The notes beneath the pieces were generated by a model, which was not told the origin of the DNA, made no database searches, and saw only the letters and a program-made list of their open reading frames with translations. DNA of 64,000 nt from positions 2,232,001 to 2,296,000 of the forward strand of contig NZ_CP033073.1 in assembly GCF_003675325.1 (NCBI RefSeq), in the 5' to 3' direction. The stretch comes from Streptomyces dangxiongensis. Lineage in GTDB: Bacteria > Actinomycetota > Actinomycetes > Streptomycetales > Streptomycetaceae. A program made the translations under genes and the position numbers. Each line of letters opens with the position of its first letter. The first letter of the stretch is position 1. Positions 25,631 through 34,985 of this stretch are shown piece after piece.

Positions 25631-26676
25631 TGGTCGCGGTTGGCGGCGATCCGGTCGGGGGCCATGGTCCGGGGATCCGCGGCCTGGGGACCGTACTTCA
25701 GGAAGTCCGGCGGCACCTGGGCGGCCTCGCGCACCGGGTAGACGAACATGCTCAGCGGCATGTCCTCCTGGAACTCCTTGCTGAGCAGGAAGTCGAGGAA
25801 CGCCTTGCCGCCCTTGGGGTTGCGGGCGTTGCTCAGCAGCCCCGCGTACTCGGTCTGCCGGAAGCAGGTGCCGCTCGCCACCCCGGTCGGGGCGGTGGCG
25901 GGCCGCTTCTTGGCGTAGATCACCTCGGCGGGCGGGGAGGAGGCGTACGACACCACGAGCGGGCGGTCGCCGCCGGCCTTCCTGCCCTGGGTGGAGCCGG
26001 AGAACTCCTGGTCGTACGCCTGGTCCCAGCCGTCGACGACCTTGACGCCGTTGGCCCGGAGCTTCTTCCAGTAGCCCTGCCAGCCCCCGTCGCCGAACTG
26101 TGCGGCACTGCCGAGGAGGAAGCCGAGGCCCGGCGAGGAGGTGGCCGCGTTCTCGGTGACGAGCAGGTTCTTGTACCGGGGTTCGGCCAGGTCGGCGAAG
26201 GTCCGCGGCGGGGTCAGCCGGTGCGCGTCGAAGTAGGCCTTGTCGTAGTTGACGCAGATGTCGCCGGTGTCGACGGGCGTGACGCGGTGCCGGGCCCCGT
26301 CGACCCGGTACCGCGGCAGGACGGTGTCGGATCCCTTGGGCCGGTACGGCTGGAACAGCCCGTTGTCCAGGGCCCGGGAGAGCAGGGTGTTGTCGACGCC
26401 GAAGAGGACGTCACCCTGCGGGTTGTCCTTGGTGAGGATCGCCTTGTTGACGGCCTGGCCGGCATCGCCGTCCTCCAGGACCTTGACCTGGTACCCGGAC
26501 CGCTTCTCGAAGTCCTTCAGGACGCTCTTCGAGACGTTCCAGGAGTTGTGGCTGACGAGGGTGACGGTCCTGGAGTCCGTGGACTTCCCGGTGTCCGACG
26601 ACCCGCACCCGGTCAGTGCGGGCAGGGCGAGGAGACCGAGCCCCGCCGCCACGGCCACGAGGGTCTTGTTGTGCAC
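25594..26676 (-). CDS. Thiamine-binding lipoprotein of ABC transporter (TbpA/ThiB type)
   Basis: 360 residues. Signal peptide and lipobox LTGC near residue 22. Family segments VTLVSHNSWNVS, DVLFGVDNTLLSRAL, DTGDICVNYDK and VSYASSPPAEV are those of thiamine/thiamine-phosphate binding proteins. GTG at 26676 has GGAGG 7 bases upstream. First gene of the operon, preceded by a TPP riboswitch, which strongly supports thiamine over iron. Confidence 0.92.
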   Translation of the reverse strand: MHNKTLVAVAAGLGLLALPALTGCGSSDTGKSTDSRTVTLVSHNSWNVSKSVLKDFEKRSGYQVKVLEDGDAGQAVNKAILTKDNPQGDVLFGVDNTLLSRALDNGLFQPYRPKGSDTVLPRYRVDGARHRVTPVDTGDICVNYDKAYFDAHRLTPPRTFADLAEPRYKNLLVTENAATSSPGLGFLLGSAAQFGDGGWQGYWKKLRANGVKVVDGWDQAYDQEFSGSTQGRKAGGDRPLVVSYASSPPAEVIYAKKRPATAPTGVASGTCFRQTEYAGLLSNARNPKGGKAFLDFLLSKEFQEDMPLSMFVYPVREAAQVPPDFLKYGPQAADPRTMAPDRIAANRDQWVKTWTSLVLR

Positions 26677-26712
26677 TGGATGTCCTCCTGGGTGGGCCAG
26701 GAAGAGACGCGG

Positions 26713-26748
26713 CCCTGCCCGGGCCTCCGCGAGGAAGGCCGGGCAGGG
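26713..26748 (-). terminator. Riboswitch expression-platform hairpin
   Basis: Arms 26713-26726 and 26736-26748 pair through 13 bases with a 9-base loop. It lies between the TPP aptamer and the ribosome site of the thiamine-binding protein gene. It could end transcription when TPP is bound, although no T-tract follows. Confidence 0.65.
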
Positions 26749-26763
26749 CGCAACAGCTTGAGT

Positions 26764-26860
26764 GGTGACCGAACTTCCTACCCAGAATGACCTGGGCGAG
26801 GTTCAGAGGGTCTGCGGCCCGGTTGCCGCACTCTCAGCGCTGTGGCGCTCCCCTGTCGGA
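26764..26860 (-). promoter_or_regulatory. TPP (THI-box) riboswitch
   Basis: Read on the minus strand, the aptamer begins with ACAGGGGAGCGCC at about 26856, holds the invariant GCTGAGAG, then GACCCTCTGAACCT, and closes with ATTCTGGGTAGGAAGT near 26770. These are the hallmark J and P segments that bind thiamine pyrophosphate. It lies about 90 bases before the thiamine transporter operon, which it should turn off when TPP is plentiful. Confidence 0.93.
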
Positions 26861-26887
26861 ATATGAAGATATGTGGACGTGGTCAGG

Positions 26888-27994
26888 TTACCGCTCGGTG
26901 GCCGCGAGCTGACCGCAGGCCCCGTCGATCTCCTGCCCGCGGGTGTCCCGGACGGTCACCGGCACGCCGTGCGCGGCGATGGCTTCCACGAACGCCTTCT
27001 CGTCCTCCGGCCGGGAGGCCGTCCACTTCGAGCCCGGGGTCGGGTTGAGCGGGATGAGGTTGACGTGCACGGGCCTGCCCCGGAGCAGCCGGCCCAGCCG
27101 GTCACCGCGCCAGGCCTGGTCGTTGATGTCCCGGATCAGCGCGTACTCGATCGACAGCCGGCGGCCCGACCTCTCGGTGTACTCGAAGCCGGCGTCCAGC
27201 ACCTCGCGCACCTTCCACCGCGTGTTCACGGGGACGAGGGTGTCGCGCAGCTCGTCGTCGGGGGCGTGCAGGGAGATCGCGAGCCGGCACTTGAAACCCT
27301 CGTCGGCGAACCGGTGGATGGCCGGCACCAGCCCGACGGTCGAGACGGTGATCCCGCGCTGGGACAGGCCCAGTCCGTCCGGGGCCGGGTCGGTGAGCGC
27401 CCGGACGGCGCCGACGACCCGCTTGTAGTTGGCGAGGGGCTCGCCCATGCCCATGAAGACGATGTTGGACAGCCGTGCCGGTCCGCCCGGCACCTCCCCG
27501 TCCCGCAGCGCCCGCATCCCGTCCACGATCTGGTGCACGATCTCGGCGGTGGACAGGTTCCGGTCCAGGCCGGCCTGCCCGGTGGCGCAGAACGGGCAGT
27601 TCATCCCGCATCCGGCCTGCGAGCTGATGCACATGGTGACCCGGTCCGGGTACCGCATCAGCACGGACTCGACCAGCGTGCCGTCGAACAGCCGCCACAG
27701 CGTCTTGCGCGTGGTCCCCTGGTCGGTCGACAGATGCCGGACGACCGTCATCAGCTCCGGCAACAGCGCTTCGCGCAGCCTGCCGCGCGACCCGGCGGGG
27801 ATGTCGGTCCACTGCTCGGGGTCGTGCGCGTACCGCGCGAAGTAGTGCTGCGCGAGCTGCTTGGCACGGAACGGCTTCTCACCGATCTCGGCCACCGCGT
27901 CCTTGCGCTCGGCGGGCGTGAGGTCGGCGAGATGCCGCGGCGGCTTCTTGGCTCCGCGCGGCGCGACAAAGGTGAGTTCTCCGGGCTTAGGCAT
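26888..27994 (-). CDS. rlmN: 23S rRNA (adenine2503-C2)/tRNA methyltransferase RlmN
   Basis: 368 residues, radical-SAM enzyme. The cluster motif C-x3-C-x2-C is CGMNCPFC, and the RlmN-specific segments [26 protein letters not shown] and [17 protein letters not shown] are present. The methyl-carrying Cys is in the C-terminal part (GACGQL). ATG at 27994 is chosen over the longer frame because upstream residues are not conserved in character; a weak TAGGG site precedes it. Its end lies close to the TPP riboswitch. Confidence 0.95.
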   Translation of the reverse strand: MPKPGELTFVAPRGAKKPPRHLADLTPAERKDAVAEIGEKPFRAKQLAQHYFARYAHDPEQWTDIPAGSRGRLREALLPELMTVVRHLSTDQGTTRKTLWRLFDGTLVESVLMRYPDRVTMCISSQAGCGMNCPFCATGQAGLDRNLSTAEIVHQIVDGMRALRDGEVPGGPARLSNIVFMGMGEPLANYKRVVGAVRALTDPAPDGLGLSQRGITVSTVGLVPAIHRFADEGFKCRLAISLHAPDDELRDTLVPVNTRWKVREVLDAGFEYTERSGRRLSIEYALIRDINDQAWRGDRLGRLLRGRPVHVNLIPLNPTPGSKWTASRPEDEKAFVEAIAAHGVPVTVRDTRGQEIDGACGQLAATER

Positions 27995-28327
27995 GGCCCT
28001 ACCAGTGTCGCAGATCCAATCGGGTGACCTGGGGCTGTCGCTCCGGACGACTGGGCCGTCGATTACCGCAATGTCGGCCTCTGGTTCTACCACTACCTGG
28101 ACCGAATGAACGCAGGTGCGGGCAACCCCCGGATGATTCCGGATCGCTTCACCGGCAACAGGCGCGGCCCCGGCCGTCACCTCGTAGCCGGGGCTTTCCC
28201 GACCTGGTGTTTCATGGCTCCCGGATGCGGTCGATGACGAGTCCCGTAAGCGCACTCACACGCGGTCACGAGACTCTGGTGCCCCCCCCGGCCCGACTGG
28301 GTCGTCCGTGGTCGCGGCGTACAGGTT
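27995..28327. other. Gene-poor stretch with a possible gene remnant
   Basis: No intact gene. On the plus strand a short frame from about 28043 to 28227 translates to protein-like text ([19 protein letters not shown], then NAGAGNP) and has a stop codon just upstream and no start, so it may be a remnant. GC is lower than in the neighbours. A run of nine C occurs near 28290. Confidence 0.4.
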
Positions 28328-29566
28328 TCACCAGGTCACGGGCAGGGTCCTCGGGCCGCGGATCAGGCCCTGGCGCTGGAATTCGACCTCCTCCGGGGGC
28401 ACGGCCAGCCGGATGCCGGGGAAGCGGGTGAGGACCGTGCCGATCACCACCTCGGCCTCCATGCGGGCCATGATGGCGGCCAGGCAGTGGTGCGGGCCGT
28501 GCCCGAAGGCCAGGTGGGCCCGGTTCTCGCGGTCGAAGTCCAGGGCGTCCGGGTCGGGGAAGACCTCGGGATCGCGGTTGGCGGCGACGTACGCGTTGTA
28601 GACGACCTCACCGGCCCGGATCAGCCGGCCGCCGACGGTGACGTCCTCGACGGCGACCCGGGGGATGCCGACGCCGTTGCGGTGCGGGACGTAGCGGAAC
28701 AGCTCGTCCACGGCCCGGGGCAGCAGCTCGGGCTCGCGGCGCAGCCGGTCCATGTGCCCGGGGTGGGTGAGCAGCGCGTACATCATCGAGCCGCTGTTGT
28801 TGCGGACGGCGTGGCCACCGCTGACCTGGACCGCGGTGGCGAGGGAGATCGCCTCGTCGTCGGTGATCTCGCCCGTCCCGACGGCCTGGGCCAGTACCCC
28901 GGCCAGGTCGTCGCGGGGCTCCTCGCGGCGGCGCTGGAGCAGTTCGGCGATGCGGGCGCGGTTGGCCCGGGCCACCTGTGCGGCGCGCTTCTCGGACTCG
29001 GCGCCCGCGGACAGCAGGGCCTCGCCCGTCTCCGCCCAGCGGTGCCAGTCCTTCTCGTCCACGCCGAGGAAATCGCGGATCACGGCGATCGGGAAGGGGC
29101 CGTGCAGGTGTTCCATGAGGTCGGCCGGCGCGCCGGCGCGTTCCATCCCGTCGAGCAGTTCGGCGGCCCGGCGCTCGGCCAGCGGGCGCAGCCGCCGCAT
29201 GCTTCCACCGGTGAACGCGCGGGCGACGACCCGGCGCAGCCGGTTGTGCCGGGGCGGGTCGATGTACTGCAGGCCCGCCGTCTGCGAGGCCACCGGCGCC
29301 GGGCGCATGCTGGTGACGTCGCGGCCGACGACCTGTTCCCGGGAGAAGCGCGGGTCGGAGACGACGAAGCGGATGTCCTCGTACCGGGTGACCAGCCAGG
29401 CGTGGCCCTCCCCGTACGGCAGCTTGATCCGGGTCACCGGCTCCTCGCGCAGCACCTCGTCCAGGAACGGGTCCGGGTCGAGTGCGGGCAGGTCGTCGAC
29501 GGGCCAGAACCTCACCTGCGGCGGAGACGGGGCGGAGGGCGGGACGGGGGCTGGGTCGAGGGGCAT
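28328..29566 (-). CDS. Cytochrome P450 with unusual I-helix
   Basis: 412 residues. The haem-ligand loop is FGHGPHHCLAAIMAR with the Cys in place. The K-helix E-x-x-R is ELFR in VDELFRYVP, and a C-terminal PxR-type region is present. The I-helix reads QVSGGHAVRNNSG: the usual acid-Thr pair that steers proton delivery to bound oxygen is absent. ATG at 29566 has GGGAG 8 bases upstream. No redox partner or biosynthetic genes are adjacent; it stands alone between rlmN and cdsA, where other Streptomyces can carry different genes. Substrate unknown. Confidence 0.9.
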   Translation of the reverse strand: MPLDPAPVPPSAPSPPQVRFWPVDDLPALDPDPFLDEVLREEPVTRIKLPYGEGHAWLVTRYEDIRFVVSDPRFSREQVVGRDVTSMRPAPVASQTAGLQYIDPPRHNRLRRVVARAFTGGSMRRLRPLAERRAAELLDGMERAGAPADLMEHLHGPFPIAVIRDFLGVDEKDWHRWAETGEALLSAGAESEKRAAQVARANRARIAELLQRRREEPRDDLAGVLAQAVGTGEITDDEAISLATAVQVSGGHAVRNNSGSMMYALLTHPGHMDRLRREPELLPRAVDELFRYVPHRNGVGIPRVAVEDVTVGGRLIRAGEVVYNAYVAANRDPEVFPDPDALDFDRENRAHLAFGHGPHHCLAAIMARMEAEVVIGTVLTRFPGIRLAVPPEEVEFQRQGLIRGPRTLPVTW

Positions 29567-29730
29567 CGGACACACTCCCTGCTGCGCGGCCGGGCGGCGG
29601 GGGAACGCCGTCCTGTGAGGAGTCTGCCGCGCACGGAGCCCGGCCGCCGACTCGTACTGCGGCATCCGGGTGCGGCACTCCTCCGGACCGGTCACCTCCG
29701 GGACACCGGTCCGCTGCGAGGCATGACGAC

Positions 29731-29761
29731 GGGCCCCCGTCCTGTGTTCGGACGGGGGCCC
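29731..29761 (-). terminator. Perfect hairpin terminator after cdsA
   Basis: GGGCCCCCGTCC (29731-29742), loop TGTGTTC, GGACGGGGGCCC (29750-29761): 12 paired bases without mismatch, 31 bases past the cdsA stop on the leftward strand. It ends the pyrH-frr-cdsA run. Confidence 0.85.
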
Positions 29762-29791
29762 GGAAGTCGTACGATGCCCGGCTCGGTCGGC

Positions 29792-31027
29792 TCAGCCGCC
29801 GCCGACGAAGATCACCATCAGCAGCCAGACCACGGGAGCCGTGGGCAGCAGGGAGTCCAGCCGGTCCATGATGCCGCCGTGCCCGGGGAGCAGGGTGCCC
29901 ATGTCCTTGATGCCCAGGTCCCGCTTGATCATCGACTCGCCGAGGTCCCCCAGCGTGGCGCTGGCCGCGACCGCGAGGCCCAGCAGCAGGCCCTGCCACC
30001 AGGCGCCGTCGTCGATCAGGAAGTGCATGCACAGCGCGCCCGCGACCATCGCGAACAGCACCGCGCCCAGCAGGCCCTCGCGGGTCTTGCCGGGGCTGAT
30101 GCGCGGGGCGAGCCGGTTCTTGCCGAAGCGCCAGCCGACCGCGTACGCGCCGGTGTCGCTGACGACCGTCAGCAGCAGGAAGGTGAGGACACGCCAGGGT
30201 CCGTCGCCGGCGGTGAGCATCATCGCGACGAACGTGGCCAGGAAGGGCACGTAGAATGCCGCGAAGACGCCGGCCGTGACGTCCCTGAGGTAGCCCTCCG
30301 GTGGTTCCGTCATGCGCCAGACCAGTACGGCCAGGGCGGTCAGGGCCATGGCGACCCACGCGCCCTCGGCGCCGCGCACGTACCCGGCGACGACCATGGC
30401 CGCGCCGCCGACCGCCAGCGGCACGAGCGGCGCCTTGATGCCCTTGCGCTCCTGGAGCCTGCTCGTCAGTTCCCACAGACCGACGACGACGGCGACCGCT
30501 ATGACGCCGATGAACACGGCCTTGACGATGAACAGCGAGGCGATGATCACCACACCGAGCCCGACCCCGACCCCTATGGCCGCGCTCAGGTCACGGCCCG
30601 CGCTCTTCTTCTGCGGCGCCGGCGGCGGGGGCTGCGGGGCGTCGGGCATGGGCTCCGGGTTCTGGGTCTCGGCCGGGAGTCCCCCGGTCGGGGACGTCCC
30701 GGTCTGGAACGTCTCGCTCTGGAAGGTGTCGTTCCGGAACGTGCCGTTGTGGCGGCCCTCGCTCGGGAACGGCTCGCTCTGGAACGGCTCGCTCGGGAAC
30801 AAGGGGCCGCTCAGCCCAGCGGCCCCCCGGTCGTCGTCCTGGTCCCGGCCGTACGCGGGTACGTCGGGCACGATGGGCATGGGGCGAGTCTGCTGCGCCT
30901 CAGGCGCATCGTACGCGGGACCCGCCGGGACGGCCCCCGGGGCAGGCTGGGCGGGTGCGCCCTCCGCGGGCCCCCAGTACCCGGCCTGCCCCGCCGACGG
31001 CGGCGCCCCCCAGGAAGAGTCGTTCAT
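29792..31027 (-). CDS. cdsA: Phosphatidate cytidylyltransferase CdsA with repeat-bearing N-terminus
   Basis: 411 residues, makes CDP-diacylglycerol from phosphatidate and CTP. The catalytic domain has about eight membrane helices and the signature PGHGGIMDRLDS at its end, with SDTGAYAVGWRFGK before it. The first 140 residues are a disordered Pro/Gln-rich extension containing seven pentapeptide units (such as F-Q-S-E-P). ATG overlaps the frr stop (TGATG). It forms an operon with frr upstream. Confidence 0.93.
   Translation of the reverse strand: MNDSSWGAPPSAGQAGYWGPAEGAPAQPAPGAVPAGPAYDAPEAQQTRPMPIVPDVPAYGRDQDDDRGAAGLSGPLFPSEPFQSEPFPSEGRHNGTFRNDTFQSETFQTGTSPTGGLPAETQNPEPMPDAPQPPPPAPQKKSAGRDLSAAIGVGVGLGVVIIASLFIVKAVFIGVIAVAVVVGLWELTSRLQERKGIKAPLVPLAVGGAAMVVAGYVRGAEGAWVAMALTALAVLVWRMTEPPEGYLRDVTAGVFAAFYVPFLATFVAMMLTAGDGPWRVLTFLLLTVVSDTGAYAVGWRFGKNRLAPRISPGKTREGLLGAVLFAMVAGALCMHFLIDDGAWWQGLLLGLAVAASATLGDLGESMIKRDLGIKDMGTLLPGHGGIMDRLDSLLPTAPVVWLLMVIFVGGG
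30704..30808 (-). repeat. Seven 15-base tandem units inside cdsA
   Basis: Seven consecutive 15-base units, typified by TCTGGAACGGCTCGC, from 30704 to 30808. They encode pentapeptides built on F-x-S-E/N-x in the disordered N-terminal arm of CdsA. Copy number is likely to vary between strains. Confidence 0.85.
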
Positions 31028-31584
31028 CAGACTTCGAGCAGCTCCGCTTCCTTGTGCTTGAGGAGCTCGTCCACCTGGGCGACGTACTTGTGCGTGGTGT
31101 CGTCGAGCTCCTTCTCCGCGCGGCGGCCCTCGTCCTCGCCGACCTCGCCGTCCTTGACGAGCTTGTCGAGGGCCTCCTTGGCCTTGCGGCGCACGGAGCG
31201 GATCGAGATCTTCGAATCCTCGGCCTTGCTGCGGGCGACCTTGATGTAGTCGCGGCGGCGCTCCTCGGTCAGCTCCGGGAACACCACCCGGATGATGTTG
31301 CCGTCGTTGCTGGGGTTGACGCCCAGGTCCGAGTCGCGGATGGCCTGCTCGATGTTGCGCAGCGCGCTCTTGTCGAACGGCGTCACGACCGCCATGCGCG
31401 GCTCCGGCACGGAGAACGAGGCCAACTGGTTGATCGGCGTCAGGGCCCCGTAGTAGTCGGCCACGATCTTGTTGAACATCGCCGGGTGCGCTCGGCCGGT
31501 GCGGATCGCGGCGAAGTCCTCCTTGGCGACCACGACGGCCTTCTCCATCTTTTCCTCGGCCTCGAGGAGGGTCTCTTCGATCAC
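31027..31584 (-). CDS. frr: Ribosome recycling factor
   Basis: 185 residues, the normal length. Begins [17 protein letters not shown]; conserved [30 protein letters not shown] and the [14 protein letters not shown] region are intact. It splits post-termination ribosomes with EF-G. The second of two adjacent GTG codons (31584) is chosen, with AGGAG 6 bases upstream. Its stop overlaps the cdsA start. Confidence 0.96.
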   Translation of the reverse strand: MIEETLLEAEEKMEKAVVVAKEDFAAIRTGRAHPAMFNKIVADYYGALTPINQLASFSVPEPRMAVVTPFDKSALRNIEQAIRDSDLGVNPSNDGNIIRVVFPELTEERRRDYIKVARSKAEDSKISIRSVRRKAKEALDKLVKDGEVGEDEGRRAEKELDDTTHKYVAQVDELLKHKEAELLEV

Positions 31585-31768
31585 CACTTGCTCCTGCGTG
31601 TCTTGAGTAAGGCCCGGCTGCGGTTCCTCGTCGAGGCGGCGGCCGGCTGCGTCGCGTCTTCTTCCTGCACGGTTCCCGACCGGCAGGACATTGTCCATCC
31701 CCCGGCCGGGGTGCGTCCCGTCCGTCCCCCGGACAGGTGGCACGCCCCGGGCGGCGGGGGTGTGCCGG

Positions 31769-32527
31769 TCAGTCCCGGTTGCCCTGCTCGCCCACCAGCG
31801 TGCCGATCTTCTCACCCTTGACGGCGCGAGCGATATTGCCCTCGGCGAGAAGCTCGAAGACGAGGATCGGCAGCTTGTTGTCGCGGCACAGGGTGACGGC
31901 GGTGGCGTCGGCGACCTTGAGGTCCCGGGTGATGACCTCGCCGTAGCCGAGGGCGTCGAACTTGACGGCGTCGGGGTTGGTCTTGGGGTCGGAGTCGTAC
32001 ACCCCGTCCACGCCGTTCTTGCCCATGAGCAGCGCCTCGGCGTCGATCTCCAGGGCGCGCTGGGCGGCGGTGGTGTCGGTGGAGAAGTACGGCATGCCCA
32101 TGCCGGCGCCGAAGATGACCACGCGGCCCTTCTCCAGATGGCGCACGGCACGCAGCGGGATGTACGGCTCGGCGACCTGGCCCATCGTGATGGCGGTCTG
32201 CACGCGGGACTGGATGCCTTCCTTCTCCAGGAAGTCCTGGAGGGCGAGGCAGTTCATCACGGTGCCGAGCATGCCCATGTAGTCGGACCGGGCACGGTCC
32301 ATGCCGCGCTGCTGGAGTTCGGCGCCGCGGAAGAAGTTGCCACCGCCGATGACGACCGCGACCTGCGCTCCGTCGCGCACGACGGCGGCGATCTCGCGGG
32401 CGATCTTGTGCACCACGTCGGGGTCGACGCCCAGGCCCCCGCCACCGGAGAAGGCCTCTCCGGACAGCTTCAGCAGAAACCGGCCGTGTACTTTGCCGTC
32501 GTCGCTCTTCTGGGCCTTGGTGGTCAT
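31769..32527 (-). CDS. pyrH: UMP kinase
   Basis: 252 residues, amino-acid-kinase fold. [26 protein letters not shown] (UMP binding) and [19 protein letters not shown] are the family motifs. It phosphorylates UMP to UDP. ATG at 32527 is chosen; the frame extends 10 codons further to another ATG at 32557. A 184-base gap separates it from frr downstream. Confidence 0.96.
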   Translation of the reverse strand: MTTKAQKSDDGKVHGRFLLKLSGEAFSGGGGLGVDPDVVHKIAREIAAVVRDGAQVAVVIGGGNFFRGAELQQRGMDRARSDYMGMLGTVMNCLALQDFLEKEGIQSRVQTAITMGQVAEPYIPLRAVRHLEKGRVVIFGAGMGMPYFSTDTTAAQRALEIDAEALLMGKNGVDGVYDSDPKTNPDAVKFDALGYGEVITRDLKVADATAVTLCRDNKLPILVFELLAEGNIARAVKGEKIGTLVGEQGNRD

Positions 32528-32566
32528 GGGGGATCCCGCCTCTTTCACGTGGTGCACATACGAAGA

Positions 32567-32616
32567 AGGCCATTGCCGATGGGGGTGCTTTTCGCTCCCA
32601 TACGCGGCAATGGCCT
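32567..32616 (-). terminator. Hairpin between tsf and pyrH
   Basis: AGGCCATTGCCGATGGG (32567-32583) pairs with CCCATACGCGGCAATGGCCT (32597-32616) with a small bulge around a 13-base loop. It lies after the tsf stop on the leftward strand and 40 bases before pyrH, so it ends the rpsB-tsf transcript. Confidence 0.85.
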
Positions 32617-32755
32617 CCTCGTCAGATCTGCTGCCGTCCGCCTCACGCCCGGGTGTGGCGGTGTGCGCGGACGACTGCGGTCGACCCTATCGGGATCTCT
32701 CCGGGAATTTCCCCGGGGTTTTCCCCGCGGGCCGGGTGTCGCTCGTGGTCCGGAC

Positions 32756-33592
32756 TCAGATGCCGACCTTGATGCGCGAGAAGCGCTTCAGGGTGACACC
32801 GGCCTCGTCCAGTACCTTCTGGACCGACTTCTTGTTGTCGAGCGCGTACGGCTGGCCGAGCAGCGTGGCGTCCTTGAAGAAGCCGTTCAGACGACCTTCG
32901 ACGATCTTGGCGATCGCGGCCTCGGGCTTGCCCTCGGCGCGGGTGGTCTCCTCGGCGATGCGACGCTCGGACTCGACGACCTCGGCCGGGATCTCGTCCT
33001 TGGAGAGGTACTTCGGCGCGAAGGCGGCGATGTGCTGGGCGACGCCCTTGGCGACCTCGGCGTTCGGCTTGTCCAGCTCGACCAGGACACCGATCTGCGG
33101 GGGCAGGTCGGGCATGGTGCGGTGCATGTAGGCGGTGACGTAGCCGTCGGTGAACTGCGCGAAGCGGTCCAGGACGATCTTCTCGCCGAGGTTGGCGTTG
33201 GCCTCGTCCACGAACGCCTGGACGGTCTTGCCGGCTTCGATCTCGGAGGAGAGCAGGGCCTCGAGGTCGGCCGGGTTCGTCTTGGCGACATGCTCGGCGA
33301 TGGCGTTGGCCACGGCCTGGAACTTCTCGCCCTTGGCGACGAAGTCCGTCTCGCACTTCAGCTCGACCAGGACACCGGAGGAGTTGTCGCCGGCGATGAT
33401 GGAGACCACGGCGCCGTTCTCGGCGGAGCGGCCCTCGCGCTTGGCGACGCCCTTCTGGCCCTTGATGCGCAGCGCCTCGACGGCCTTGTCGACGCTGCCC
33501 TCGGCCTCGTCCAGCGCCTTCTTGCAGTCCATCATGCCGGCGCCGGTGAGCTCACGGAGCTTCTTGACGTCGGCGGCGGTGTAGTTCGCCAT
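32756..33592 (-). CDS. tsf: Elongation factor Ts
   Basis: 278 residues. Starts MANYTAADVKKLRELTGAGM with the EF-Tu contact TDFVAKGEKF (TDFV motif) intact near residue 80, then LDRFAQFTDGYV and the C-terminal module. It exchanges GDP for GTP on EF-Tu. It is downstream of rpsB, as in most bacteria, separated by a hairpin. Confidence 0.97.
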   Translation of the reverse strand: MANYTAADVKKLRELTGAGMMDCKKALDEAEGSVDKAVEALRIKGQKGVAKREGRSAENGAVVSIIAGDNSSGVLVELKCETDFVAKGEKFQAVANAIAEHVAKTNPADLEALLSSEIEAGKTVQAFVDEANANLGEKIVLDRFAQFTDGYVTAYMHRTMPDLPPQIGVLVELDKPNAEVAKGVAQHIAAFAPKYLSKDEIPAEVVESERRIAEETTRAEGKPEAAIAKIVEGRLNGFFKDATLLGQPYALDNKKSVQKVLDEAGVTLKRFSRIKVGI

Positions 33593-33702
33593 GAGTCTGT
33601 GAGTCTTTCTCGAAGTCTGGAAGATCTTCAGATCCGCACGGTCTGCGGTCCACATCCACAGGTGAACGCGGGCCGCGTACATCGTGCCGACCTACGGGTG
33701 AA

Positions 33703-33761
33703 CAGCGGGGGCGGACTTCATCGCGCCGAAGGCGCTGTGTGATGCCGTACCGCCCCCGCTG
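33703..33761 (-). terminator. Hairpin in the rpsB-tsf gap
   Basis: CAGCGGGGGCGG (33703-33714) pairs exactly with CCGCCCCCGCTG (33750-33761) around a 35-base inner part that can fold further. Placed just past rpsB, it may attenuate read-through into tsf. Confidence 0.7.
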
Positions 33762-33782
33762 CCGAACGCTGACGGACCGGCG

Positions 33783-34712
33783 TCAGGCCTGCTCGCCCTC
33801 GGCGGCCTGCTCGCCCTCGGCCGGAGCCTCGGCCTCGGCAGCCGGAGCGGCCTCGGCGGACTCTGCGGCCGGAGCCTCGGCCTCGGCCTCGGCGGCCGGG
33901 GCGGCCTCCGCGGACTCTGCGGCCGGAGCCTCGTCCTTCTTCTCACCCTCGAGCAGGTCGCGCTCCCACTCGGCGAGCGGCTCGCCCGCGGCCTTCTCAC
34001 CCTTGTCGCCGGTGGCGACGCCGGAACGGGAGATGAGGCCCTCGGCGACGGCGTCGGCGATGACGCGGGTGAGCAGGGTGACGGAGCGGATCGCGTCGTC
34101 GTTGCCCGGGATCTTGTAGTCGACCTCGTCGGGGTCGCAGTTGGTGTCGAGGATCGCGACGACCGGAATGTTCAGCTTCCGGGCCTCACCGACGGCGATG
34201 TGCTCCTTCTTGGTGTCCACGATCCAGACGGCGCTGGGCACCTTGGACATCTCGCGGATACCGCCGAGGGTCTTCTCCAGCTTGGCCTTCTCGCGCGAGA
34301 GGACCAGCAGCTCCTTCTTGGTCAGACCGGAGGCCGCGACGTCCTCGAAGTCGATCTGCTCGAGTTCCTTCAGGCGCTGAAGACGCTTGTAGACGGTCGA
34401 GAAGTTGGTGAGCATGCCGCCCAGCCAGCGCTGGTTGACGTAGGGCATGCCGACGCGGGTCGCCTGCTCGGCGATGGCCTCCTGCGCCTGCTTCTTCGTG
34501 CCGACGAACATGACCGTGCCGCCATGGGCGACGGTCTCCTTGACGAACTCGTAGGCGCGGTCGATGTACGACAGCGACTGGAGCAGGTCGATGATGTAGA
34601 TGCCGTTGCGCTCGGTGAAGATGAAGCGCTTCATCTTCGGGTTCCAGCGACGGGTCTGGTGACCGAAGTGGACGCCGCTCTCCAGCAGCTCCCGCATCGT
34701 GACGACGGCCAT
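33783..34712 (-). CDS. rpsB: 30S ribosomal protein S2
   Basis: 309 residues. Core S2 sequence ([20 protein letters not shown], then [11 protein letters not shown] and [17 protein letters not shown]) is complete. The last 60 residues are an acidic Ala/Glu/Pro extension with repeats of [16 protein letters not shown], as in other Streptomyces S2. First gene of the rpsB-tsf unit. Confidence 0.97.
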   Translation of the reverse strand: MAVVTMRELLESGVHFGHQTRRWNPKMKRFIFTERNGIYIIDLLQSLSYIDRAYEFVKETVAHGGTVMFVGTKKQAQEAIAEQATRVGMPYVNQRWLGGMLTNFSTVYKRLQRLKELEQIDFEDVAASGLTKKELLVLSREKAKLEKTLGGIREMSKVPSAVWIVDTKKEHIAVGEARKLNIPVVAILDTNCDPDEVDYKIPGNDDAIRSVTLLTRVIADAVAEGLISRSGVATGDKGEKAAGEPLAEWERDLLEGEKKDEAPAAESAEAAPAAEAEAEAPAAESAEAAPAAEAEAPAEGEQAAEGEQA

Positions 34713-34985
34713 GGCCGTTCTCCTTGGTGTTCTCGGTTGTGCCGCGTCCGCCGGACGGCGGTCGCGCCTGACGCCCGCGATGCGCCGTGCCGCGAAGGAC
34801 CGAGGGGCGCTTGGTACGAACCCTTGACGGGTGCCGTACCGGGGCGTGCGAAGTCGACCCGGTGACCCGGATCGCCATGAGAAGTGTACGGGACCGGCGG
34901 GGTACCGGGTGACGCCGCTGTCCACAACCGGGGAGTGGTCCACAGGGTCCGGCGGGGACCGCGGCGGATGCGGGAGCGTTCTCGC

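Noticed and set aside
22899..26676. Iron(III) ABC transporter for the three-gene operon
   Set aside because: The TPP riboswitch and TbpA-like motifs favour thiamine.
28487..31249. 920-codon plus-strand frame over P450 and cdsA
   Set aside because: Antisense shadow, no ribosome site and no recognisable domain.
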